A DNA stretch of 64,000 nt from Actinophytocola xanthii. GTDB taxonomy: Bacteria; Actinomycetota; Actinomycetes; Mycobacteriales; Pseudonocardiaceae. Shown here one piece after another: positions 18,727 to 26,185 of the stretch. Numbering within the stretch: the first letter of the stretch is position 1; every line of letters starts with the position of its first letter. The notes under the pieces are model-generated. The model searched no databases. It had not been told where the DNA came from and saw nothing but the letters and a program-made list of their open reading frames with translations. Where the stretch lies: the NCBI RefSeq assembly GCF_001921205.1, contig NZ_MSIE01000011.1, positions 1-64,000 of the forward strand, read 5' to 3'. Made by a program: the position numbers and the translations under genes.

Positions 18727-18754
18727 GTGTTATCGCTAACATTCATGGCGTCAA
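18727..18754 (-). promoter_or_regulatory. araB promoter overlapped by operator-like palindrome
   Basis: On the minus strand TTGACG (18749-18754), a 16-nt spacer and TAACAC (18727-18732) form a good vegetative promoter. The palindrome TGTTATCGCTAACA (18728-18741, 12 of 14 symmetric) covers the -10 box and is a plausible LacI-family operator. The -10 ends 8 nt from the araB ATG, which predicts a leaderless transcript. Confidence 0.55.
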
Positions 18755-18784
18755 GAGCCATCTGGGCAGCGTGGAACCGCTGTG

Positions 18785-18796
18785 GTGAACGTGCAC
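18785..18796. promoter_or_regulatory. LacI-type operator candidate GTGAACGTGCAC
   Basis: This site differs by one base from the perfect palindrome GTGAACGTTCAC found at 25066-25077 near the ytfQ promoter. It lies between the lacI 3' end and the araB promoter, about 30 bp upstream of the araB -35 box. A shared repressor is inferred. Confidence 0.45.
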
Positions 18797-18810
18797 AATA
18801 GACAGACGGG

Positions 18811-19842
18811 TCAGGCCGGCGGAGCGGCCACGCTGTTCCTCGTGATCAACGCGGGTGCGATGGTCCGCCGTTTCGGACCGGTGTCCCCGCCCTCGATCTG
18901 GGCGAGCAGGAGACCCAGGGTCTCCCTGGCCACAGCGTCGAAGTCGGGGCGCATGGTGGTGAGCGGCGGAATGAAGTACGCCGCCTCCGGCACGTCGTCG
19001 AACCCGACCACGCTCACCTCCTCGGGCACCCGGCGGCCCCGCTCGCTCATCGCGCGCAGGATGCCGAGCGCCAGGTGGTCGTTGGCCGCGAACACCCCGG
19101 TCACCTCGGGCATCCTGGCGAGCATCTGGCCGGCCCGGTAGCCCGCGGCGGCGCTCCAGTCGGCGGCGACCAGCGGCGGAACCTCCACCCCGGCGGCCTC
19201 CAGCGCCTGCTGCCAGCCCCGCACCCGACCCATCGCGTCGAACCAGTCCGGCGGCCCGGAGACGTGCCAGACCGTGCGGTGGCCGGCCTCGAGCAGGTGG
19301 GTCGTCGCGTCGAAGGCACCCGCCGTCTGGTCCACGGTGACCATCGGCGTCGGCCGCTCCGGGTCGCCGTCCACGGTCACCAGCGGCACCCCGGCCGGCA
19401 CGTCGGCGAGCGCGTCGTTGGCCGAGCCGGTCGGCGCGATCGCCACGATGCCGGCCACCCGCTGGTCCCGGTGGTGCTCGACGGCCTCGGCGATCGATCC
19501 GCGGTCGAGCACCTTCACCCGCTTGAGGCTCACCGCGAACCCGGCCTCGGCCGCCGCCAGCTCGAACGCGGCGAGCAGTGAGGCCGGCCCGTACAGGGTG
19601 GAGTTGGCCGCGACCACCCCGATCAGCTGCGTGCGCCCGGTGACCAGTGCCCGCGCCGCCTTGTTCGGCCGGTAGCCCAGCTCCTCGATGGCCGCGCGCA
19701 CCCGCAGCCGGGTCTGCTCGCGAACGTTGGGATGGCCGTTCAGCACGCGCGAGACGGTCTGGTGGGACACCCCGGCGAGGCGGGCGACGTCCGTCATCGC
19801 GGGGTCGCGCGACACCTTGCTCGTGACTACCGGGTCCTCCAC
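18811..19842 (-). CDS. LacI-family transcriptional regulator (probable arabinose repressor)
   Basis: The protein has 343 residues. An N-terminal LacI HTH is evident (TDVARLAGVSHQTVSRVLNG at about 17-36, then hinge helix YRPNKAARALVTGRT). A PBP1-like effector domain with ANSTLYGPA, FAANDHLALGILRA and VVGFDDVPEAAYF follows. The GTG 19842 start has GAGG about 9 nt upstream. It sits between the araBDA/transport operon and the arabinanase operon, both on the same strand. It is the obvious candidate to bind the GTGAACGTTCAC-like sites at 18785, 24987-25013 and 25066; the ligand (arabinose or an arabino-oligosaccharide) is not visible from sequence. Confidence 0.88.
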   Translation of the reverse strand: MEDPVVTSKVSRDPAMTDVARLAGVSHQTVSRVLNGHPNVREQTRLRVRAAIEELGYRPNKAARALVTGRTQLIGVVAANSTLYGPASLLAAFELAAAEAGFAVSLKRVKVLDRGSIAEAVEHHRDQRVAGIVAIAPTGSANDALADVPAGVPLVTVDGDPERPTPMVTVDQTAGAFDATTHLLEAGHRTVWHVSGPPDWFDAMGRVRGWQQALEAAGVEVPPLVAADWSAAAGYRAGQMLARMPEVTGVFAANDHLALGILRAMSERGRRVPEEVSVVGFDDVPEAAYFIPPLTTMRPDFDAVARETLGLLLAQIEGGDTGPKRRTIAPALITRNSVAAPPA

Positions 19843-19895
19843 CGCCGAAACCTCGCTTCAACTCATGATCGTGCCTTTCGCCCAGTGTCCCACCC

Positions 19896-21374
19896 TCAGC
19901 GAATCCAGAAGGTCGAACGCTCCCGTTCGGCGCGTCCCCGACCTGGGGAGGTGAGGACGAGGCGCCCGTCGACGTGGGTGAGATAGGCCCGCCGGCCGGT
20001 GCTCGCCCGCAGCGAGACCCCGTCCCGGTGAGCGAGGCCGGGCTCCCGCACGAAGCTGGTCTCCCGGCCGTAGGCGTCGGTGTCCTCGTAGGGATCGACG
20101 CGGAGGATGTCGGCGGCCCGGACATACCGGTCGGGGAAGTTCACCGGCTGGAGGGACACGGTGCGGGCGCCGAGGTGGCCGGGAACGAAGCGGAACTGCG
20201 TGTCGGCCAGTTCGCGGACGTTGCCCTCGACCCGCAGCCGATACTCGAAGTGCCGCACGACCAGGTGCGGCGCGTCCATCGGGGACAGCCGGCTGATCGG
20301 CCCGCCCCTGCCGACCGGCACGCCGAAGCTGGGCGCGCCGTCCTCGTTCCAGTGCAGCCGCTGCACCCGGGTGTGCCGGTTGGGGTCGAACAGCGGGTCG
20401 CCCTCGATGTCGCGGTAGTCCCTGGCGTGGTAGACGAGCACGTCGGTGCGGCCGTCCTCGGCGACGGTGAACGAGTTGTGGCCCGGCCCGAACTGACCGG
20501 TCTCCGCGTTGGTCACGAAGATCGGGTTGGCCGACTTCGTCCAGGACCGCGCGTCGAGCAGGTTGGCGTTCTCGTCGGCGGTGAGCAGGCCCATGCAGTA
20601 GCGGGCGTCGGTGGCGCTGGCCGAGAACGTCACGAACACCCGGCCGTTGCGGATCAGCACGGCCGGCCCCTCGTTGACCCGGAAGCCCTGCGTCTCCCAG
20701 CTCGCGGTGGGGACCGCGATCCGCACCGGCTCGGTGGCGAGCTCGAGCGGCGAGGCCATCTCGGCGATGTAGAGGTTGGTGTTGGTGTCGATGCCCGGCT
20801 CGTGCTGGGCCCAGAGGAAGTACCGCCGGCCGCGGTGGGCGAAGGTCGTGGCGTCCAGGGTGAACGTCTCCCAGGCCGTGACCATCCGCCGCGGCGGCCG
20901 CCAGCCCGACGCCCGGGGGTCGGCATTGTCGGACTCGAGCACGTAGGTGCGGATGCGGAAGGGGTCGTCGGAGTCGCCTGCGGCGAAGTAGACGTACCAG
21001 CGGTTGCCGATCCGGTGGAGCTCGGGCGCCCAGATGTAGCCGCCCATCGGGCCGCTCGCCGGCCGGCGCCAGATGGTCCGCTCACGCGCGCTCGCCAGGC
21101 CGTCCAGCGTCGTGGCGCCGCGCACGACGACCCGGTCGTACTCGGGCACCGAGCCGGTCAGGTAGTACATGCCGTCCACGGGGCGGGTGATGAACGGGTC
21201 GGCCCGCCGCTCCACCAGCGGGTTGCGAGTGGTCAGCGGGAACGGCGAGCCCGGCCGGTCGCCGTGGCCGCCGCGTTCCGCCGCCGCGGCGAGCGGCGTG
21301 CCCGCCGAGAGCGCGGTCGCACCGGCCACCACACCGCTCGCATGGAACAGGGTCCTGCGGTCGATCCCGGTCAT
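19896..21374 (-). CDS. Secreted exo-alpha-1,5-L-arabinofuranosidase-like GH43 (GH43_26) with CBM42/AbfB domain
   Basis: The protein has 492 residues. The N-terminus RRTLFHASGVVAGATAL is a twin-arginine-type signal. The catalytic five-bladed propeller begins at NPLVERRADPFITR (Asp general base). It includes GYIWAPELHRIGNRWYVYFA and the acid Glu in RVNEGPAVL. From about residue 345 the arabinose-binding AbfB/CBM42 domain follows (RHFEYRLRVEGNVR, SLQPVNFPDRYVRAADI, SFVREPGLAHRDGVSLRA). This layout matches Streptomyces Araf43A-type enzymes that release arabinose from arabinan ends. ATG 21374 overlaps the GH51 stop by ATGA. Confidence 0.9.
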   Translation of the reverse strand: MTGIDRRTLFHASGVVAGATALSAGTPLAAAAERGGHGDRPGSPFPLTTRNPLVERRADPFITRPVDGMYYLTGSVPEYDRVVVRGATTLDGLASARERTIWRRPASGPMGGYIWAPELHRIGNRWYVYFAAGDSDDPFRIRTYVLESDNADPRASGWRPPRRMVTAWETFTLDATTFAHRGRRYFLWAQHEPGIDTNTNLYIAEMASPLELATEPVRIAVPTASWETQGFRVNEGPAVLIRNGRVFVTFSASATDARYCMGLLTADENANLLDARSWTKSANPIFVTNAETGQFGPGHNSFTVAEDGRTDVLVYHARDYRDIEGDPLFDPNRHTRVQRLHWNEDGAPSFGVPVGRGGPISRLSPMDAPHLVVRHFEYRLRVEGNVRELADTQFRFVPGHLGARTVSLQPVNFPDRYVRAADILRVDPYEDTDAYGRETSFVREPGLAHRDGVSLRASTGRRAYLTHVDGRLVLTSPGRGRAERERSTFWIR

Positions 21375-23872
21375 CTCGTGCTCCTTGTCGCGATCCGTAC
21401 GAACGTCACCGAGTTCGGCGGGAAGGTGTGGGTGAACGTGCCGGCGACGTCCAGCTGGGACTCCCGGGGTGCGATCGGGGTGGTGTACTGGGTGTTCACG
21501 TCGTCGGGATGGCCCGCCAGGGTGGTCACCCTGGCGCGGCGCTCCACGCTCGCCCCGCGCAGGTGGACTGTCGTGCGGGCGGCGGCGTCCTGGGCGTTGA
21601 CGACCTTGAGGACCAGCTCGCCGGTCGCCGCGTCCCGGGTGACGACCTGGCGGAAGGGCTCGACGACCGCGTCGTCGGTGAACTCGCCCCACAGCTCGCC
21701 GTCCAGGTACAGCGCGACGTGACGGCCGCGCACCTGCACGCGCATGTCGTAGGTGCGGCCGGTCTCGACCCGGGTGCCGTCGGAGATGAGCGTGGACTTG
21801 CCGCCGCCCTCGGCGCGCTCCACCGCGGACTGGGTGTTGTTCCAGCCGCCCAGGTTCCACCAGTAGTAGTTGCCGGTGTCCCGGACTCCGAACGCGACCA
21901 GGAAGCCCTCGCGGCCGGACAGCTTGGTGGCCTTGACCGACAGGTCGTAGTCGCGCCAGGTCGGGTCGCCCGCGGTGACCATCGTGTTCTCCGCGACCGT
22001 GTCGGACTGGACGTAACGGCCGTCGGTCACCGCCCAGGAGCCGCGTCCCTCGGTCGGTGTCCAGTTCTCCGCCGTGCCGGAGAAGTCGTCGGCGAACAGG
22101 GTCTCGCCCTGGGCGGAGGTCACCCGCACGTCGTCGTAGGCCGCGGCCGTGCCCCAGGTGGACAGCCCCACCGCGCCGGTGATCGGCTCCAGGGTGGACG
22201 GTGTGTCGGTGGACTCGCTCGGCACCACGTGGTCGCCCACGTTGGTCATGAACAGCTTCTGCACCTCGTAGCTAGCCGAGCCCCAGACCGCCCGGTTGTT
22301 GAACCAGATCATGTCCGGCCGCCACTGCACGTAGTCCTCGTTGGCCAGCAGCGGGGCGTAGGAGGCCAGCCGGACCACGTCGGCGTTGCGTTCGAGGCCG
22401 GTCATGTAGGCGGCCTCGGCGAGTGCGTTGCGGAACCGGTTGTCCTGTGAGGCGTACTCGCCGAGGAAGACCTTCGGGCCGGAGCGGTCGTAGGCGTCGT
22501 AGCGTTCGTTGTTCTGCAGGAACCAGGTCGGGCTGTTGTAGTAGTGCTCGTCGACCATCTCGACGTCGGCGTCCCGGTTGAGCTGCCAGAGCCGGTCGAA
22601 CGTGGCACCGGCGTCGTCCGGGCCGGAGTTGCTGATCACGGTGATCTCCGGGTACCGCTCCTCGATGGCCGCGCGGAAGCGGGTGAAGCGGGCGAAGAAC
22701 TCGTCGGGCAGGTTCTCCTCGTTGCCCACCCCGAGGTGGGTCAGCCCGAACGGCTCGGGATGCCCCATCTGGGCGCGCTTGGCGCCCCAGGTGGAGTCGA
22801 CCGGGCCGTTGGCGAACTCGACCAGGTCGAGCGTGTCCTGGATGTGCCGGTTCAGCAGGGCCTCGTCGTCGGTGGCGCGGTTCTCCCCGCAGCCGGTGAC
22901 CAGTGCCGGCACCACCGGCAGCGGCATCGCGCCGATGTCCTCGGCGAACTGGAAGTACTCGTAGTAGCCCAGGCCGTAGGACTGGTTGTAGCCCCAGAAG
23001 TTCGCGTTTGTCGCCCGCTGCTCGACCGGCCCGATGGTGTCCTTCCACTGGTAGGAGCGGCGGCGCTCCCAGTTCGGCGCCTCGTAGCCGTAGTGGCTGC
23101 CGGTGTTGACCAGGCAGCCGCCGGGGAAGCGCAGGAAGCCCGGCCGCAGCGCGGCGACCTTCTCCGCGAGGTCGCGGCGCATGCCGTTGGGCCGGTTCCT
23201 GAAGGTGTCCCGGGGGAACAGCGAGACCATGTCCAGGGCGAGTGTCCCGGTTCCCTCGCCGCGGACCAGCAGTCGTCCGGTGATGCTCGAGGTGCGGGCG
23301 AGGAAGGAGCCGGTGTACCGGGTCCAGGCCGCGCCGCGGACGGTGAGCCGCAGCGGGTCGGCCAGCGCGGTGCCGGCCGGGTCGGTGAGCCCCACGCTCA
23401 GCGGCGTCGACGGCTGGTCGGTTCGGGCCCAGACGGAGAAGTCGTAGCGCTTGCCGCGCTCGACCCGGATGCCCGAGTTGTACCCGGCGTTGATCACTCC
23501 CGCCGGCAGCGCGAGGCTCAGGTAGCGGCGGTTGCGTTCGTTGAGCCGCCCCTCGTCGTCGACCACCCGGGGGTCGCCGCTGTGCGGCGCCCAGCCGGTC
23601 AGCGGGGTGTAGGCGGCGTTGTCGACCCGGTCGTACTCGAACGACCGGTTCTGCACCAGCTCGGCGTAGAGCCCGCCGTCGGCGGCCCGGTTGATGTCCT
23701 CGAAGAAGACGCCGTACATGTTGTCGGAGATCTCCGGACCGGTCGCGGAGGCGTCCACGGTGACCGTGTACTCGGTCTCCGCCGGCTGGGCCGAGGCAGG
23801 CAGGGCCGAGGTGGGCAGAAGCGTCGTCGCGGTCAGCAGGACGGCCGCGGACAGCAGTCGGGATCGGGACAT
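21371..23872 (-). CDS. Secreted alpha-L-arabinofuranosidase (GH51)
   Basis: The protein has 833 residues with a Sec signal peptide ending near ALPASAQA. The order is an N-terminal beta region (NMYGVFFEDINRAADGGLYA), a carbohydrate-binding-like insert about 110-210, the TIM barrel with acid/base Glu in GVGNEENLPDEFF and nucleophile Glu in VFLGEYAS, then a C-terminal lectin-like domain (about 575-730, DDFSGTAENWTP, GNYYWWNLGGWNN) and the GH51 beta-sandwich end. It cleaves terminal arabinofuranosyl groups from arabinan or arabinoxylan. It is coupled by an ATGA overlap to the GH43_26 gene and lies 20 bp downstream of the other GH43. Confidence 0.92.
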   Translation of the reverse strand: MSRSRLLSAAVLLTATTLLPTSALPASAQPAETEYTVTVDASATGPEISDNMYGVFFEDINRAADGGLYAELVQNRSFEYDRVDNAAYTPLTGWAPHSGDPRVVDDEGRLNERNRRYLSLALPAGVINAGYNSGIRVERGKRYDFSVWARTDQPSTPLSVGLTDPAGTALADPLRLTVRGAAWTRYTGSFLARTSSITGRLLVRGEGTGTLALDMVSLFPRDTFRNRPNGMRRDLAEKVAALRPGFLRFPGGCLVNTGSHYGYEAPNWERRRSYQWKDTIGPVEQRATNANFWGYNQSYGLGYYEYFQFAEDIGAMPLPVVPALVTGCGENRATDDEALLNRHIQDTLDLVEFANGPVDSTWGAKRAQMGHPEPFGLTHLGVGNEENLPDEFFARFTRFRAAIEERYPEITVISNSGPDDAGATFDRLWQLNRDADVEMVDEHYYNSPTWFLQNNERYDAYDRSGPKVFLGEYASQDNRFRNALAEAAYMTGLERNADVVRLASYAPLLANEDYVQWRPDMIWFNNRAVWGSASYEVQKLFMTNVGDHVVPSESTDTPSTLEPITGAVGLSTWGTAAAYDDVRVTSAQGETLFADDFSGTAENWTPTEGRGSWAVTDGRYVQSDTVAENTMVTAGDPTWRDYDLSVKATKLSGREGFLVAFGVRDTGNYYWWNLGGWNNTQSAVERAEGGGKSTLISDGTRVETGRTYDMRVQVRGRHVALYLDGELWGEFTDDAVVEPFRQVVTRDAATGELVLKVVNAQDAAARTTVHLRGASVERRARVTTLAGHPDDVNTQYTTPIAPRESQLDVAGTFTHTFPPNSVTFVRIATRSTR

Positions 23873-23892
23873 ACCTGTACTCCTCGGGGGGA

Positions 23893-24954
23893 TCAGGAAT
23901 GGGCCGCGCGGACGCGCTCGAGCTCGGCTCGGGTCACCGGCAGGACCGTGCCGTGCCGGGGTCGGCTGGGCAGCTCGTATCCGGCCGAGGGCCGCCACTG
24001 CCCGGAGGCGAGGTCGGTGGTCTCGAACGGGACGTAGCCGCGGCCGCCGAACTCGTCGATGAACAGGTACCAGCGGTCCTCGGTGTTGGACGTGAACACC
24101 GCCGGTCCCTCGCCGCGGGCGATCGCGCCGGCGCCGATGCATTCGGCCACGAAGTCGTAGTCGGTGTCGCGCAGCCATCGGGAGCGCTCGGCGACGATGA
24201 ACTTGCCGCACGGCGCGTCCGGCGCGCTCGCCCGCTCGTCCTTGGTGAAGCGGTAGTAGTGCCCGCGGTGCTCGATCACCGTGGAGTCGATCACGGAGTG
24301 CCCGGGGTCGGCCCACACCCGCGGCGTGGAGAACGTCCGGAAGTCGCGGGTGGTGGCGTAGAGCATCCGGTTGTAGGACTCGCCGGTGTGGTTCGGGTCG
24401 TCCGCGGCGTAGAGCTTGGAGGCCCAGAACACGACGTAGGCGCCGATCGTGCGGTCCCAGTAGGCCTCGGGTGCCCAGGTGTTTCCCGCGGTGTCGGGCG
24501 AGACCCGGACGTGGCGCTGCGCCGACCAGTGGACGAGGTCGGTCGACTCCCAGACCTCGATGTGCTTGCTGCCGAAGCGCTGCGCGGCGTCCCAGTCGCC
24601 GTTGCCGAAGATCCGCAGGTCGGTGGCGATCAGGTAGAACCGGTCGCCGCGCGGGGAGCGGATGACGAACGGGTCGCGCACCCCCCGGTCCCCCTGCGAC
24701 GAGGTGAGCACCGGGGCGCCGCCGTTCAGCTCGTCCCAGTGCAGCGGGTCGTTGCCTCGACTCGCCGCGAGATGTACCTGTTCGCCGGTTTCGGTGCCCT
24801 CGCCGGTGAAGTAGAAGAAGACGTAACCCCCGTACCTCGGGCGGGCCGAGGCGTGGGATGCGGCTCCGGTGCCGAGGACACCGGACGCCAGAACCGCGAG
24901 GGCGAGGGCGAGGACGAACGACCGGGAACGGCGACGAACGGGAAACGCCCGCAT
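23893..24954 (-). CDS. Secreted GH43-like glycoside hydrolase
   Basis: The protein has 353 residues, with ATG 24954 behind AAGGAG. The N-terminus RRRSRSFVLALALAVLASGV is a Sec signal. The mature part shows a five-bladed propeller with GGYVFFYFTGEGTETGEQVH, an invariant Asp in GVRDPFVIRSP, EVWESTDLVHW, NTWAPEAYWD and ARGEGPAVFTSN (candidate acid Glu). This looks like a GH43 subfamily with arabinofuranosidase/arabinanase or galactosidase-type activity; the exact substrate is not decidable here. It is first in the arabinan-degradation operon, directly behind the operator-rich promoter. Confidence 0.85.
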   Translation of the reverse strand: MRAFPVRRRSRSFVLALALAVLASGVLGTGAASHASARPRYGGYVFFYFTGEGTETGEQVHLAASRGNDPLHWDELNGGAPVLTSSQGDRGVRDPFVIRSPRGDRFYLIATDLRIFGNGDWDAAQRFGSKHIEVWESTDLVHWSAQRHVRVSPDTAGNTWAPEAYWDRTIGAYVVFWASKLYAADDPNHTGESYNRMLYATTRDFRTFSTPRVWADPGHSVIDSTVIEHRGHYYRFTKDERASAPDAPCGKFIVAERSRWLRDTDYDFVAECIGAGAIARGEGPAVFTSNTEDRWYLFIDEFGGRGYVPFETTDLASGQWRPSAGYELPSRPRHGTVLPVTRAELERVRAAHS

Positions 24955-24986
24955 GGGGCTCCTTCCGGTCGGCGGCGACACGCGAA

Positions 24987-25024
24987 GTGAGCGTTAACAT
25001 AGAACGCGTTCACCACTGAGTCAA
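24987..25024 (-). promoter_or_regulatory. Promoter and operators of the arabinanase operon
   Basis: On the minus strand TTGACT (25019-25024), a 17-nt spacer and TATGTT (24996-25001) form a near-consensus promoter. The spacer holds GTGAACGCGTTC (25002-25013) and the -10 is overlapped by GTGAGCGTTAAC (24987-24998); both resemble the perfect palindrome at 25066-25077. Repressor binding here would block RNA polymerase. Confidence 0.65.
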
Positions 25025-25065
25025 GAACGCTAAGTTCTGGTTGCGGTGGGGTTGACGTGAGAACT

Positions 25066-25077
25066 GTGAACGTTCAC
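25066..25077. promoter_or_regulatory. Perfect palindromic operator GTGAACGTTCAC upstream of ytfQ
   Basis: This 12-bp perfect palindrome lies 50 bp upstream of the ytfQ start, just after TTGACG (25052-25057), where it would cover the spacer/-10 region. A looser AGAAC-N5-GTTCT repeat sits at 25024-25038 between the divergent promoters. LacI-type repression is inferred from the neighbouring regulator. Confidence 0.6.
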
Positions 25078-25126
25078 TCTAGTGGCCCAGTGACAGGGGT
25101 CACTCGCCGTATACGGAGGAAGATCA

Positions 25127-26116
25127 GTGGTGAAGAAGATCACGGCCGCGCTGGGCGCGGTTCTGCTGGCCGCACTGGCCGCGTGCGGCGAGGGCGGGTC
25201 GGGCTCCGCCGGCGCCGGCGGAGGCGCCGGTGGTGGCGGAGGCGACGACACGATCACGATGGGGTTCGCCCAGGTCGGTGCGGAGAGCGGCTGGCGAACG
25301 GCGAACACGAAGTCGATCCAGGAGGCCGCCGAGGCCGCCGGCATCGAGCTCAAGTTCTCCGACGCCCAGCAGAGGCAGGAGAACCAGATCAAGGCGATCC
25401 GGTCCTACGTCCAGCAGAAGGTCGACGTCATCGCGTTCAGCCCGGTGGTCGAGACCGGGTGGGACCCGGTGCTGCTCGAGGCCAAGCGCGCGAACATCCC
25501 GGTGATCCTCACCGACCGCGCGATCGACTCGGAGGACACCTCGCTCTACAAGACCTTCCTCGGCTCGGACTTCGTCGAGGAGGGGAAGAAGGCCGGCAAG
25601 TGGCTGGTGGAGAACACGACCGGCCCGCAGCGGGTCGTCGAGCTGCAGGGCAACACCGGGGCCGCCCCGGCGATCGACCGCAAGAAGGGCTTCGAGGAGG
25701 AGATCGGCGCCCGGGACGACATCGAGATCGTCGCCTCGCAGCCGGGTGACTTCACCCGGGCCGGCGGCAAGCAGGTCATGGAGGCGTTCCTGCGGTCCAC
25801 CCCGAACATCGACGTGGTCTACGCGCACAACGACGACATGGGTCTCGGCGCGATCGAGGCCATCAAGGCTGCGGGCAAGGTGCCCGGCAAGGACATCAAG
25901 ATCATCACCGTGGACGCGGTGAAGGCCGGCATGGAGGCGCTCGCCAAGGGCGAGATCAACTTCATCGTCGAGTGCAACCCGCTGCTCGGCGAGCAGCTGA
26001 TGGAGCTCGCGGAGAAGGTCGTCGCCGGCGAGGAGGTGCCGACCCGGGTGGTCACCGAGGAGGGCACGTTCACTTCGGAGCAGGCCAAGGCCGCGCTGCC
26101 GGACCGCAAGTACTGA
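25127..26116 (+). CDS. ytfQ: Arabinose/galactofuranose-type ABC transporter substrate-binding lipoprotein
   Basis: The protein has 329 residues from GTG 25127 with GGAGGAAG upstream. A lipoprotein signal peptide (LLAALAAC, Cys at about 20) is followed by a Gly/Ser-rich linker at about 22-40. The PBP1-like fold has TMGFAQVGAESGWRTAN, IDSEDTSLYKTFLGSDF, ELQGNTGAAPAIDRKKGF and VYAHNDDMGLGAIEAI, all close to YtfQ. E. coli YtfQ binds galactofuranose, but actinobacterial members near arabinanases likely take up arabinose or arabino-oligosaccharides. It is divergent from the arabinanase operon, sharing an operator-rich intergenic region. Confidence 0.93.
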   Translation: MVKKITAALGAVLLAALAACGEGGSGSAGAGGGAGGGGGDDTITMGFAQVGAESGWRTANTKSIQEAAEAAGIELKFSDAQQRQENQIKAIRSYVQQKVDVIAFSPVVETGWDPVLLEAKRANIPVILTDRAIDSEDTSLYKTFLGSDFVEEGKKAGKWLVENTTGPQRVVELQGNTGAAPAIDRKKGFEEEIGARDDIEIVASQPGDFTRAGGKQVMEAFLRSTPNIDVVYAHNDDMGLGAIEAIKAAGKVPGKDIKIITVDAVKAGMEALAKGEINFIVECNPLLGEQLMELAEKVVAGEEVPTRVVTEEGTFTSEQAKAALPDRKY

Positions 26117-26128
26117 GCAGGTTTTCAC

Positions 26129-26161
26129 CGGTCCCCGTCACCCGCGTGGTGACGGGGACCG
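26129..26161 (+). terminator. Intercistronic hairpin between ytfQ and ytfR
   Basis: CGGTCCCCGTCAC (26129-26141) pairs perfectly with GTGACGGGGACCG (26149-26161) across a 7-nt loop. It lies inside the operon, 12 bp after the binding-protein stop. Such hairpins commonly stabilise the binding-protein mRNA or attenuate readthrough, so that the binding protein exceeds the membrane components. Confidence 0.7.
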
Positions 26162-26185
26162 CCCGCACACCGAAGGACAGCCTTC

